From the NCBI RefSeq assembly GCF_029892965.1, contig NZ_JARXWN010000007.1, forward strand, positions 165,955 through 229,954: a stretch of DNA of 64,000 nucleotides, written 5' to 3'. Every line of letters starts with the position of its first letter. Position 1 is the stretch's first letter. The translations under genes were made by a program, and so were the position numbers. The notes under the pieces were generated by a model. That model was not told the origin of the DNA. It worked only from the letters and a program-made list of their open reading frames with translations, and made no database searches. The DNA is from Dysgonomonas sp. PF1-14 (GTDB lineage: Bacteria; Bacteroidota; Bacteroidia; Bacteroidales; Dysgonomonadaceae). Below are positions 26,802 through 36,118 of this stretch, one piece after another.

Positions 26802-27374
26802 ATGAAATACTCAGACCGTTTAGTTGAAAAGATGATCCGCCTGATAGAAGAAGACACCTACACCATCACCGAAATATGCGAGGCCCTGAAAATTAGCCGC
26901 CATACTTATTATGAGTGGCGAAACACCAAACCCGACTTTCGCCGTAAGGTAGACGAAGCCATCGACCGCCGCGACGATGCACTGGTAGTTATTGCCCGCC
27001 GGTCTCTGAAACAAAAACTCGAAGGCTGCGTACTCACCGAAGAGCGCTGCGTGTACGAACCGGCCAAAAGCAATTCGAGCCATCAGATACTCAAGACCCG
27101 TACCGTCCGTAAGAAACAATGCCCGCCCGACCTGCGCGCCATCAAATACGTGCTCGACCGCAACGACAAACGCCGCGAAGCCGACAACAGCCCTTCACGC
27201 CGTCCGATGATCATCAATGTACCCGACCAGCATACAGCCGATATGCTGCGTGCGATGGACGAGCCTGACTACTGGGACAAGCGTCAGAAAATGATAGACG
27301 AGAAATATGCTCCCGGCGGCATCTGGTCTGATAAAGAAAAGGTTGACGAGACCGCGTATAAGAAGGATGAATAA
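26802..27374 (+). CDS. Phage terminase small-subunit-like HTH protein, isolated
   Basis: 190 residues. The N-terminus carries a helix-turn-helix (ITEICEALKISRHTYYEWRN, about 22-41) like the DNA-recognition domain of phage terminase small subunits (phBC6A51-type). The middle has a helical, charged stretch with RAIKYVLDRNDKRREADNSP, and the end is acidic/charged. No large terminase subunit, portal or other phage gene is adjacent. The gene is noticeably richer in GC than its surroundings, a sign of transfer. It may be a stranded phage gene or a domesticated regulator. Confidence 0.75.
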   Translation: MKYSDRLVEKMIRLIEEDTYTITEICEALKISRHTYYEWRNTKPDFRRKVDEAIDRRDDALVVIARRSLKQKLEGCVLTEERCVYEPAKSNSSHQILKTRTVRKKQCPPDLRAIKYVLDRNDKRREADNSPSRRPMIINVPDQHTADMLRAMDEPDYWDKRQKMIDEKYAPGGIWSDKEKVDETAYKKDE

Positions 27375-27399
27375 AAATAACTATAAAAATGTGAGCTTT

Positions 27400-27536
27400 G
27401 TAAGGTTTTAGTTAAAATGTAGTGTGTTCGCCCGAAGATCGGATAAGCGGGCAGACACACAGATCTGCCCCTACGGGAGAAGAAAGAAAATTTTAACTAG
27501 CAAGCTAGTAGACTAAAGACTAGTAAACTCGTAATT
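27400..27536 (+). repeat. Mosaic modular repeat: 18-bp block, TGTAGGGGCG-type hairpin, piece of module B
   Basis: GTAAGGTTTTAGTTAAAA (27400-27417) is followed by a GGGCAGA (27449-27455)/TCTGCCC (27464-27470) hairpin of the other repeat family, then AACTAGCAAGCTAGTAGACT and the rest of the 3' part of module B (27495-27536). This fills most of the 267-bp gap before the ABC-F gene. Confidence 0.8.
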
Positions 27537-27605
27537 CATTATTCATTTTATCCCGTATTCGGAAATTTGTTCAAGCATGATGGGAGAAATTCGTTTAATG
27601 GGTGC

Positions 27606-27613
27606 TATCTTTG
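27606..27613 (+). promoter_or_regulatory. -7 box of the ABC-F gene
   Basis: TATCTTTG followed by CACC, 28 bp upstream of the ATG at 27642. Confidence 0.55.
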
Positions 27614-27641
27614 CACCTTCAAAAAATAAACGAAAGCATAA

Positions 27642-29258
27642 ATGTTGATAATTGACAGTCTAAAAGTAGAATTAGGGGACAGGATACTATTTGATAATAT
27701 AAGTTATATAATCAACGAAAAAGATAAAATAGCCCTCGTCGGTAAGAACGGAGCAGGAAAAAGTACCATGCTAAAAATACTGGCAGGAGTGAATACACAC
27801 TATAAAGGTACTGTTACCAGCCCTGATGGCTCCACTGTGGGCTATCTGCCGCAGGTGATGAAAATAGAGGACGGACGTACGGTGCGCGAAGAGGCGTCAC
27901 TGGCCTTCTCACATATCTTCGAACTCGAAGCAAAGATAGAAGATATGAACAAGCAGCTGGAAACACGTACCGACTACGAATCGGACGAATATGCAAAGCT
28001 GATAGATGACTTTACCCATGCACACGAGCGTCTGGCTATGGTAGAAGGCATCAACTTTGAAGGCGAAGTAGAGAAGACGTTGATGGGATTGGGTTTTAAA
28101 CGTACCGATCTCGATCGTATGACAAGCGAATTCAGCGGAGGATGGCGTATGCGTGTCGAGCTGGCAAAGCTTCTGCTTCGCAATCCCGATATCATGCTAT
28201 TGGATGAGCCTACCAACCATCTCGATATAGAGTCTATCGGTTGGCTCGAAGACTTTATCAATACACAAGCCAAAGCCGTAGTGCTTATATCGCACGACCG
28301 TGCATTTATAGATGCAGTTACTACACGTACCATCGAATTGACAATGGGGCGTATATATGATTATAAAGTCAATTACACTAAATACGTTGAACTCCGTCAG
28401 GAGCGCCGTCAGCAACAAATACATGCTTGGGAAGCCCAGCAAAAGCAGATTGCCGAAATAGAGGAATTCATAGAGCGGTTTAGGGCACAGGCAGCCAAAG
28501 CCGTACTGGTGCAGAGCCGTATCCGGCAGCTTGAGAAAATGGAGCGTGTGGAAATAGATGAGGAAGACAAGTCTCAGGTGCGTATCCGTTTTCAGCCGGC
28601 AACTCGCTCTGGCAACTATCCGCTGACGGTAGATATGGTGACTAAAAGGTATGACGATTATCTTGTCTTCGAGCATGCCAACCTGATGATAGAGCGGGGC
28701 GAAAAGATAGCCCTTGCCGGAAAGAACGGGGAAGGTAAGTCTACATTTGTGAAATGTGTGATGGGCGAAACCCCGTACGATGGCACTATGATGCTCGGGC
28801 ATAATGTAGAGGTAGGTTATTTTGCGCAAAATCAGGCTGACCTTCTCGATGAAGAGCTGACCGTATTCGAAACTATCGATCGTGTTGCCGAAGGAGATAT
28901 CCGTACTCAGATACGGAATATACTGGGCGCATTTATGTTTAACAGGGACGATTCGGAAAAGAAGGTGAAAGTCCTTTCGGGAGGGGAAAGAACCCGCTTG
29001 GCGATGATAAAACTATTGCTCGAGCCTGTCAACCTGCTTATTCTCGATGAGCCTACCAATCACCTCGATCTGAAAACTAAGGAAGTTTTGAAGAATGCGT
29101 TGCTCGACTATGACGGTACTGTTATTCTGGTATCACACGACCGCGATTTCCTTGACGGACTGGTGACCAAGGTATATGAGTTCTCGGATAAGAAGGTACG
29201 CGAACACATTGGTGGTATAAAAGAGTTCTTAGCTAAGAAAAGGGCATTAACTTCTTGA
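27642..29258 (+). CDS. ABC-F family ATPase
   Basis: 538 residues with two ABC domains and no membrane segments. The first Walker A is GKNGAGKST (34-42), with signature FSGGWRMRVELAKLL and LLDEPTNHLDIESI. A charged linker follows (about 250-300), and the second Walker A GKNGEGKST (about 358-366) is paired with LSGGERTRLAMIKLL and LDEPTNHLDLKTK. ABC-F proteins act on the ribosome during translation. This has the overall form of the housekeeping Uup/YbiT/EttA-like group; antibiotic resistance is not implied. Single gene with its own -7 box. Confidence 0.92.
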   Translation: MLIIDSLKVELGDRILFDNISYIINEKDKIALVGKNGAGKSTMLKILAGVNTHYKGTVTSPDGSTVGYLPQVMKIEDGRTVREEASLAFSHIFELEAKIEDMNKQLETRTDYESDEYAKLIDDFTHAHERLAMVEGINFEGEVEKTLMGLGFKRTDLDRMTSEFSGGWRMRVELAKLLLRNPDIMLLDEPTNHLDIESIGWLEDFINTQAKAVVLISHDRAFIDAVTTRTIELTMGRIYDYKVNYTKYVELRQERRQQQIHAWEAQQKQIAEIEEFIERFRAQAAKAVLVQSRIRQLEKMERVEIDEEDKSQVRIRFQPATRSGNYPLTVDMVTKRYDDYLVFEHANLMIERGEKIALAGKNGEGKSTFVKCVMGETPYDGTMMLGHNVEVGYFAQNQADLLDEELTVFETIDRVAEGDIRTQIRNILGAFMFNRDDSEKKVKVLSGGERTRLAMIKLLLEPVNLLILDEPTNHLDLKTKEVLKNALLDYDGTVILVSHDRDFLDGLVTKVYEFSDKKVREHIGGIKEFLAKKRALTS

Positions 29259-29261
29259 ATT

Positions 29262-29291
29262 TTTGTTATCTCCAAGATTTTTATATATTTG
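29262..29291 (+). promoter_or_regulatory. Promoter of the small lipoprotein gene
   Basis: TTTG (29262-29265), 18-bp spacer, TATATTTG (29284-29291), 43 bp upstream of the ATG. Confidence 0.75.
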
Positions 29292-29334
29292 TGACAATCT
29301 AAACATATTATAAAACTATAAAAATTAACTTAAC

Positions 29335-29817
29335 ATGAAAAAAGTACTATTTTCTTTATTGGCTTCAGTTCTGGTATTGGCTTCTTGCGGTGGCCCGAGT
29401 CCGGTTGCATTTAACGATGCTATAACCAACGCAAATTCAGTGATTATGAATGTACAATCTGAATGTCAGGATGCAATAGCCAAATCGATGGAAAATAAAG
29501 ATTATTCTTCTATCGTAGCACAAACAGATAGTGCTCTGGCTAAGATCGATGCCGAGCTTGCTGTTGTGAAAGCACTGGAAGTGCCTAAAGGTGGGGATGC
29601 CTTTAAAGAAGCTGCTGTTAAGACTTATGAGAGCCTTAGAAGCATGGTAGAAACAGGGAAGAAGTTTTCTGCTTTGAATTCTGAATCATCAGAAGATGAT
29701 TACAACAAGATCTATAAAGAATATGAAGGTAAAATGGAGGAGTCTTCCAAACTGTTTGACGAGTTAGCTACAGCTCAGATGAATTATGCAAAAGAAGCCG
29801 GTTACGAAGTGAGATAA
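29335..29817 (+). CDS. Small helical lipoprotein of unknown function
   Basis: 160 residues. The signal peptide ends VLVLASC (Cys18), so it is lipid-anchored. The mature part is almost entirely helical and acidic (NSVIMNVQSECQDAIAKSME, EEDYNKIYKEYE-like pattern), resembling small coiled-coil surface lipoproteins of Bacteroidetes. No catalytic residues are visible. It has its own promoter and terminator. Confidence 0.8.
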   Translation: MKKVLFSLLASVLVLASCGGPSPVAFNDAITNANSVIMNVQSECQDAIAKSMENKDYSSIVAQTDSALAKIDAELAVVKALEVPKGGDAFKEAAVKTYESLRSMVETGKKFSALNSESSEDDYNKIYKEYEGKMEESSKLFDELATAQMNYAKEAGYEVR

Positions 29818-29852
29818 ATTTCACTTTGATGATAAAAGGCCCGGATCTCAAT

Positions 29853-29882
29853 ATAAGAAGGTGCGGGTCTTCTTATTTTTTA
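29853..29882 (+). terminator. Terminator after the small lipoprotein gene
   Basis: ATAAGAAG (29853-29860) with CTTCTTAT (29869-29876) followed by TTTTTAT. Confidence 0.75.
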
Positions 29883-29963
29883 TATATAGTTGATGTTGAA
29901 AACTTTTCCATAATGTAACAAAAAAATAACTTTTTCTATTTATATTTTTTAATTATTATAGCC

Positions 29964-29971
29964 TATATTTG
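29964..29971 (+). promoter_or_regulatory. -7 box of the TonB receptor/lipoprotein operon
   Basis: TATATTTG lies 200 bp upstream of the receptor ATG, implying a leader of about 190 nt. The leader (29980-30171) is AT-rich and I recognise no riboswitch or gene in it. Confidence 0.5.
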
Positions 29972-30171
29972 TGTAGAAATGTAAAAATCAGACGAAGGGT
30001 ATCGTACAAAATGTGTTTGTTGTATTTACAAATTGTAACCAAATAATAGAGTGTGTATTGCAAATGTTCGGAACTGTTACAGATATATATTAATAAGTTG
30101 CGAATAGTCTTGAATTTATATATAATTTAACTTACATATCAATTTAATTTCATTTCTTAATCTTAAAAAAT

Positions 30172-32829
30172 ATGAGAAAAAAGTTGTCTTTTCTATTGGT
30201 AGGTGTTCTATTTTGTTCCATTACTGCTTTTGCTCAATCTGTAGTGAAAGGAATAGTAGTGGACAAAGATACTAAAGAGCCGCTGATCGGAGTTACAGTC
30301 TTTTCGGAAAGTGAAAAGAAAGGTACTGCAACAGAACTCGATGGGAGTTTTACCTTGAGTCTGGCTTCCTTAAAAGGAAAATTGAAATTCACTTATGTCG
30401 GTTACAAACCGGTTACCCTTGATGCTGCATCAAATATGGGTAATATCGAGTTGGAACCGGATGCTTTCGGACTGAGTGATGTTATTATCACTTCTACCAT
30501 TGGTGTCGATCGTAAAACACCGGTAGCGATGTCTACAATAGATGCGGAGGTAATAACACTGAAGCTTGGTACCAAAGAGTTTCCGGAGTTACTTAAATCA
30601 ACACCGAGTGTATATGCAACAAAAGTAGGAGGTGGATATGGTGACTCCCGCGTGAATGTGCGTGGATTCGATTCTCCTAACGTAGCCGTTATGATAAACG
30701 GTGTGCCAATGAATGATATGGAATGGGGTGGTCTGTACTGGTCAAACTGGGCCGGACTTAGCGATGTTACACGTATCTATCAGGTGCAGCGTGGTCTTGG
30801 TGCCGTTAAGATTTCTTCGCCATCGGTAGGTGGGTCTATTAATATTGTGACAAAGACAACTGATGCCCAAAAGGGAGGATCTGTATATTATGGTATGGGT
30901 AATAACGGATACAATAAAGTGGCATTCAATGTATCGACCGGTCTGATGGATAATGGATGGGCTGTAACCCTGCTAGGTTCTAAGACATGGAGCGACGGAT
31001 ACATTCAGTCTACCGATTTCGAGGCTTATTCCTACTTTCTAAACGTTTCGAAACAATTAGGAGACAATCAAGTTCTATCGTTCACAGCTTTCGGGGCGCC
31101 GCAATGGCACAATCAACGTAAAGATCAACTATTGATCGAAGAATGGGCAAAACTGCCCGAAGGTGAACGTTACCAATACAATGCCGGATATGGATATGAT
31201 GCTTCCGGCCAGTATAAAACTTTTAACCGTAACGAATATCATAAACCGCAGATATCATTAAACCATGTGTGGGATATTAACTTGAAATCGAACCTGTCGA
31301 CAGCTCTTTATTTGTCTCTCGGTTCCGGTGGAGGATATTCGGGGCTTGCCGGAAAAGATGAAAATGGAGCTACATTTAACCGAAATCTTGCTTATGGCTC
31401 AACTAATGGTAGGGTAAATCAAGATTATCGTGCGAATGACGGTAAAGTTGCAGGATTCGGAACATATGACTTTGCAAAATTAATGAGGCAAAATGCTGAT
31501 AATCCTAACGGATCGTTACTAGCTATTCAGAATGCAATAAACAACCATGTGTGGGTAGGATTACTTTCTACATATAGCAATAAGATAACCAAAGAAATAG
31601 AATTGCAGGGTGGTATAGATTTCCGCTACTATAAGGGAATACACAAAACTAAGATTGAAGACCTTCTTGGTGGCAGTTTTCTGATTGATCCGCAAAGAGC
31701 TATCGATGGTAAATACAAAGACAACCCTGAATGGGTGAACGAAAAACTAACTATTGGGGATATTGTATATCGCAATTATGATGGTTTTGTGATGCAGGAA
31801 GGCGTATTCGGACAGGCTGAGTACTCGAAGGACAAATTAAGTGCATTTGTTTCCGGATCATTCAATGTGTCGAATTACTGGCGTGTGGAAAAATTCGCAG
31901 CTGATAATGAGAAATCGAAAACTACAAATAAGGCTGGGTTCGGTGTAAAAGGAGGAGCTAACTATAACTTTAACCAGAATCATAACGCATTTGTAAACAT
32001 AGGTTATTTTTCACGTACCCCATTCTATTCAGCCGGAATTTATACTAACAATCAAAAGAGTAATGCAATAAACCCTGACGGACAGAATGAGAAGATATTT
32101 TCGATGGAAGCCGGCTATGGATTTATAAACCGCTTTATGAATGCCAAATTGAATATCTATCGTACACAATGGATGGACAAAACAATGGTATATACGCTGG
32201 ATAAAGACAGGCCTCAGGATGGTACAGTTAACCTTAACGGAGTAAATGCTTTACATCAGGGTGTTGAATTGGAGGTGAATGTGCGTCCAATTGAAAAACT
32301 TAATCTGAGAGCTATGGCTGCATTCAATAACTGGAAATGGGATAGTAATGCTTCTGGTTTTGCCATAGACGATAAAGGCCAGGTTGTAGAAAAAAATGGT
32401 GTTACGCAAGAGGTGCTTGTGAATCTGAAAGGTATCCATGTGGGTAACTCTCCTCAGACTTTTGTCGCTCTTGGCGCCGATTATGAAATATTCAAAGGTA
32501 TGCGTATAGGTTTAGATTATAACTATTATGGTAGAAATTTTGCAGACTTCAAAGTTTCTATAAATAAGATCGGACAGAATGACTTCTATCAGCCATGGCA
32601 GATACCGGATGCTCATACATGGGATATGAACTTCAGTTATAGATTTGATATTTTGGGACTCAAAACGTCTTTGTATACAAATATTGATAACTTGTTCGAT
32701 GCAGTATGGATTGCCGATGCTCAGGATGGAGGAGTTAAGTCTGATGACAATGATGAGAAAGCCAAAAAAGCTCAAGTGTATTATGGCTTTGGACGTACAT
32801 GGAGTGTAGGACTGAAAGTTCATTTCTAA
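30172..32829 (+). CDS. TonB-dependent outer-membrane receptor with carboxypeptidase-regulatory-like domain
   Basis: 885 residues: signal peptide (1-21, ending TAFAQS), a carboxypeptidase-regulatory-like domain (about 24-100, VVKGIVVDKDTKEPLIGVTV), a plug domain with RVNVRGFDSPNVAVMINGVP (about 160-185), and a 22-strand beta-barrel ending in an aromatic residue (VGLKVHF), as needed for BAM assembly. It is shorter than typical SusC proteins and lacks a SusD partner; instead a choice-of-anchor-J lipoprotein follows after 21 bp. The substrate is unknown; neither iron/siderophore nor glycan genes are adjacent. Confidence 0.93.
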   Translation: MRKKLSFLLVGVLFCSITAFAQSVVKGIVVDKDTKEPLIGVTVFSESEKKGTATELDGSFTLSLASLKGKLKFTYVGYKPVTLDAASNMGNIELEPDAFGLSDVIITSTIGVDRKTPVAMSTIDAEVITLKLGTKEFPELLKSTPSVYATKVGGGYGDSRVNVRGFDSPNVAVMINGVPMNDMEWGGLYWSNWAGLSDVTRIYQVQRGLGAVKISSPSVGGSINIVTKTTDAQKGGSVYYGMGNNGYNKVAFNVSTGLMDNGWAVTLLGSKTWSDGYIQSTDFEAYSYFLNVSKQLGDNQVLSFTAFGAPQWHNQRKDQLLIEEWAKLPEGERYQYNAGYGYDASGQYKTFNRNEYHKPQISLNHVWDINLKSNLSTALYLSLGSGGGYSGLAGKDENGATFNRNLAYGSTNGRVNQDYRANDGKVAGFGTYDFAKLMRQNADNPNGSLLAIQNAINNHVWVGLLSTYSNKITKEIELQGGIDFRYYKGIHKTKIEDLLGGSFLIDPQRAIDGKYKDNPEWVNEKLTIGDIVYRNYDGFVMQEGVFGQAEYSKDKLSAFVSGSFNVSNYWRVEKFAADNEKSKTTNKAGFGVKGGANYNFNQNHNAFVNIGYFSRTPFYSAGIYTNNQKSNAINPDGQNEKIFSMEAGYGFINRFMNAKLNIYRTQWMDKTMVYTLDKDRPQDGTVNLNGVNALHQGVELEVNVRPIEKLNLRAMAAFNNWKWDSNASGFAIDDKGQVVEKNGVTQEVLVNLKGIHVGNSPQTFVALGADYEIFKGMRIGLDYNYYGRNFADFKVSINKIGQNDFYQPWQIPDAHTWDMNFSYRFDILGLKTSLYTNIDNLFDAVWIADAQDGGVKSDDNDEKAKKAQVYYGFGRTWSVGLKVHF

Positions 32830-32850
32830 ACCTAAAAAACGAATAATAAG

Positions 32851-34773
32851 ATGAAAAAGATAGTATATATATTACTTATGGTCTTCATTACATTCTCCTG
32901 TAAAGATTTCAATGAAGATAACTTTGATTGGTACGAAGATGCCGAAAAGCCTACAAACGTAGCAAGCTACCAATACACAATGACTGAAGCTGACTATGGC
33001 ACTATTGTAAGTGCCCTCAATGCTACCGGTACAGAAGAGAACAAAGCACTGGCAACAAAGTTGAATGCTGCCAAAAAGTTCACACCGGAACTCGATCCTT
33101 CTGTGTTGATCCCTTATTTGCTGGAGAAGAAGTATTTTACAGCCGATGTAAAATCTTCGGCTATGGTTTCCTATATGTACGATGCAGCTCGCGATGCAGT
33201 TCTTAGCGGATTGTCAGGTGCAGGACATGTATTGACAATGGACGACTATCAGATTGCATGGGGTGACAAACTCTATACCAACTCTTTCAATCCGGAACAA
33301 ACACCTGAGACTAACTTACCGAAGGTATTAAAGGAAGTCTTTCCGGATGCTGTAGAAGGTACATATAAAACTCTCGAATACAATTACTCACCCGATATGT
33401 CGGAACCCTCTATTGTAGAAGGTACAAACTATCTGGAAGAAACATTCGAATCGTATGCAGCTAATGCTACAGTTATAACAGACTGGATAAACAAAGACCT
33501 TACGGGAACAAAATCATGGCAGGTAAGAAGCTATAGCGGAAATATGTATATCCAGATGTCTTCTAATAACTCAGGTCAGCTGAATGATGTGTGGTTGATA
33601 ACCAAGAAGATTGATTTATCAGAAGCTACTACACCGCACTTGTTGTTTGATGTTACTGCCGGCTATTACAATGCCGACTGCCTGAGCATCCAGATATCAG
33701 ATAACTTCAACGGAACAGAGGCCGGTATCTCTACAGCTACATGGAAAGATATAAGTGCCGAATTTACATTGCCTAAGGGTCCAACTTCAGGTTTTGGAAC
33801 GTTGGCTCCTGCCGGAATGGGGGATATTTCCGATTATGCAGGGAAAAATAGTGTATATATTGCTTTCCATTATAAGGGAGATGGAATGTCTACACCTCAG
33901 AAGTCAACCACATTCCAGATCGATAATGTAAAAGTATCAGATATGGTTATCGGTATAGATGTTCCTAATAAGGCTCCACAATATGCGACATATACATATG
34001 ATGGCAGCAACTGGAAAACTGTAGGTAGTGGTATTTTAACATTGCAACCAAAGGATTATACGGAGAAACTTAGTCTTTCTTCTCCTATTCTGAGTACATC
34101 TCAGGCTCAAACACTTTTACCTCAATACATGGTACAGAATGTTGTTGGAACTGAAAAGGTAATCGTTTACCGTACAGCAGCAGGAGTCTTCTACGCCGAC
34201 AGGTTGAAGTATGAAAACAGCCAGTGGTCTATACAAACTACTCTGGCAGAAGAGTCGTCTCAATTTGTGCGTGCTCAGATAGATAAAACCAAGAAATGGA
34301 TATTCGATCCTACGATTATTATCCCTATATCTAAATCTGATTACCGTATGATAGTAGATTATGTAAAAGATAATCTGATGGACGGAAATGTGGATGTTTG
34401 GGATACACGTGGTAATGCTGAATATTACTTTGGATTTAGCGAATACTATGGTAATATAACTTACCGGGAGCTTAATTATCGTGATAAGGATAATACTTAC
34501 CCGATGAGCGGAACAACGGAAGAAAAGGTTAAGTTTATGAATGACCGTACTATCGAAGGTCTTACGATATTGCTTACACTCAAATATCCTGATGCTACCC
34601 CTATGGTAAGTGGTGTAGACCAATTTGCGAGATACGATAATATCGTCATATACTCAGAACCGGGTGCAGATACCAACGTTACATGGACTTATACATTCCA
34701 ATGTACAGGAAATAAAGAATGGAAATTCGTAAGCAGGGAGAATGATAAAGGGCGTATAGAAACAGCGCAATAA
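32851..34773 (+). CDS. Surface lipoprotein with choice-of-anchor-J-like domain, partner of the TonB receptor
   Basis: 640 residues. The signal peptide ends VFITFSC (Cys about 17). After a helical segment (40-160) comes a jelly-roll region (about 190-370) with YLEETFESYAANATVITDWI, KSWQVRSYSGNMYIQMSS and KKIDLSEATTPHLLFDVTAG, the pattern of choice-of-anchor-J/MAM-like domains. The C-terminal third is a different beta-rich region (KSDYRMIVDYVKDNLMDGN). It starts 21 bp after the receptor gene and probably forms the substrate-capturing partner of that receptor, a role analogous to SusD but with an unrelated fold. The ligand is unknown. Confidence 0.8.
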   Translation: MKKIVYILLMVFITFSCKDFNEDNFDWYEDAEKPTNVASYQYTMTEADYGTIVSALNATGTEENKALATKLNAAKKFTPELDPSVLIPYLLEKKYFTADVKSSAMVSYMYDAARDAVLSGLSGAGHVLTMDDYQIAWGDKLYTNSFNPEQTPETNLPKVLKEVFPDAVEGTYKTLEYNYSPDMSEPSIVEGTNYLEETFESYAANATVITDWINKDLTGTKSWQVRSYSGNMYIQMSSNNSGQLNDVWLITKKIDLSEATTPHLLFDVTAGYYNADCLSIQISDNFNGTEAGISTATWKDISAEFTLPKGPTSGFGTLAPAGMGDISDYAGKNSVYIAFHYKGDGMSTPQKSTTFQIDNVKVSDMVIGIDVPNKAPQYATYTYDGSNWKTVGSGILTLQPKDYTEKLSLSSPILSTSQAQTLLPQYMVQNVVGTEKVIVYRTAAGVFYADRLKYENSQWSIQTTLAEESSQFVRAQIDKTKKWIFDPTIIIPISKSDYRMIVDYVKDNLMDGNVDVWDTRGNAEYYFGFSEYYGNITYRELNYRDKDNTYPMSGTTEEKVKFMNDRTIEGLTILLTLKYPDATPMVSGVDQFARYDNIVIYSEPGADTNVTWTYTFQCTGNKEWKFVSRENDKGRIETAQ

Positions 34774-34802
34774 AAAGAATACACTTAAATTCTAAATATA
34801 TC

Positions 34803-34838
34803 AGAGCCGGTGAGTTATCCTTACCGGCTCTCTTGTTT
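34803..34838 (+). terminator. Terminator after the TonB/lipoprotein operon
   Basis: AGAGCCGGT (34803-34811) with ACCGGCTCT (34823-34831) followed by CTTGTTT. Confidence 0.8.
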
Positions 34839-34892
34839 ATCAGCCTTATCCTTATGTTGTTACTTGTTTATAATGTTGAAAATAAGACAAAT

Positions 34893-34920
34893 AAAGGATT
34901 GCCTGTACAGGCAATCCTTT
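34893..34920 (-). terminator. 28-bp perfect palindrome downstream of fba
   Basis: The sequence from AAAGGATTGCCTG to its exact complement ending CAATCCTTT is a full palindrome, 29 bp beyond the aldolase stop, likely its terminator. Confidence 0.75.
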
Positions 34921-34949
34921 AAATATGTCAGTATAATCTTTCGTTCAGA

Positions 34950-35945
34950 TTAAGCTTTTCCTGCGCTACCAAGAACTTCTTCGATCTTGTGCTTGTACAG
35001 TTTCTTCATATTGTCGCGAGCAGGACCAAGATACTTACGTGGGTCGAATTCACCAGGTTTAGTTGCGAATACTTCACGTACAGCAGCAGTCATAGCCAGA
35101 CGGCTGTCTGAGTCGATGTTGATCTTACATACAGCAGATTTTGCAGCCTTGCGAAGTTGCTCTTCAGGAATACCGATAGCATCTTTCAATGCACCGCCAT
35201 ATTTGTTGATAGTAGCTACTTCTTCTTGTGGAACTGAAGATGCTCCGTGAAGTACGATAGGGAATCCAGGAAGTTCTTTTTCTACTTCTTCGAGGATATC
35301 GAAACGTAGCGGTGGAGGAACAAGGTTTCCTTTTTCGTCTCTTGTACATTGCTCAGGAGTAAACTTGTTAGCTCCGTGAGAAGTACCGATAGAGATAGCC
35401 AGAGAGTCGCAACCGGTACGTGTAGCAAAGTCTACTACTTCTTCGGGTTGTGTGTATGTATGGTGCTCAGCAGATACTTCGTCTTCTACACCAGCCAATA
35501 CGCCAAGCTCGCCTTCTACTGTTACATCAAATTGGTGAGCATAGTCAACAACTTTCTTTGTAAGGGCGATATTTTCTTCGTATGGTAGGTGAGAACCGTC
35601 GATCATTACAGAAGAGAAACCAGAATCGATACAGTCTTTACAAGTTTCGAAAGTATCACCATGATCCAGGTGAAGCACGATTTGAGGTTTTTCCCATCCG
35701 AGGCTTTTTGCATATTCAACAGCACCTTGCAGCATGTAGCGCAACAAGATAGGGTTCGCATATTGACGAGCACCCTTAGATGCCTGTACAATTACCGGAG
35801 ATTTTGTTTCAGCAGCAGCTTGCACGATAGCTTGTAGTTGTTCCATGTTGTTTACATTGAAAGCAGGTATAGCGTATCCGCCCTTTACTGCTTTTGCAAA
35901 CATTTCTTTAGTGTTTACTAATCCTAAGTCTTTGTAACTTACCAT
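34950..35945 (-). CDS. Class II fructose-bisphosphate aldolase
   Basis: Zinc-dependent aldolase cleaving fructose 1,6-bisphosphate. The zinc/catalytic motif HLDHGD (His92-Asp97) and the later SIGTSHGANKF and PIVLHGASSVP motifs are intact. At 331 residues it is the usual length for the class IIA-like enzymes of Bacteroidales. It works directly downstream of PfkA (6.7-7.6 kb). Monocistronic, flanked by a palindromic terminator and a -7 box at 36059-36066. Confidence 0.96.
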   Translation of the reverse strand: MVSYKDLGLVNTKEMFAKAVKGGYAIPAFNVNNMEQLQAIVQAAAETKSPVIVQASKGARQYANPILLRYMLQGAVEYAKSLGWEKPQIVLHLDHGDTFETCKDCIDSGFSSVMIDGSHLPYEENIALTKKVVDYAHQFDVTVEGELGVLAGVEDEVSAEHHTYTQPEEVVDFATRTGCDSLAISIGTSHGANKFTPEQCTRDEKGNLVPPPLRFDILEEVEKELPGFPIVLHGASSVPQEEVATINKYGGALKDAIGIPEEQLRKAAKSAVCKINIDSDSRLAMTAAVREVFATKPGEFDPRKYLGPARDNMKKLYKHKIEEVLGSAGKA

Positions 35946-36058
35946 TGTTTTTGAATTTATATTTATATAACGTGAATATTTTTCGATGTTTTACACCATT
36001 TTGTCATCTTGAGTGTGCAAATGTGACTTATTTGCGCTCTTACTCGCTGATTTCCATA

Positions 36059-36066
36059 CAAAAATA
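36059..36066 (-). promoter_or_regulatory. -7 box upstream of fba
   Basis: The plus-strand CAAAAATA gives TATTTTTG on the minus strand, 114 bp before the start codon, implying a leader of about 105 nt. Confidence 0.45.
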
Positions 36067-36118
36067 ACAAAAAATCATGATAAAAGGTTTCAAAATAGTT
36101 TAAAATAACCTTTCGTTA

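Noticed and set aside
29980..30171. Possible riboswitch in the TonB receptor leader
   Set aside because: No known aptamer core (for example the cobalamin B12 box) could be recognised; only AT-rich sequence was seen.
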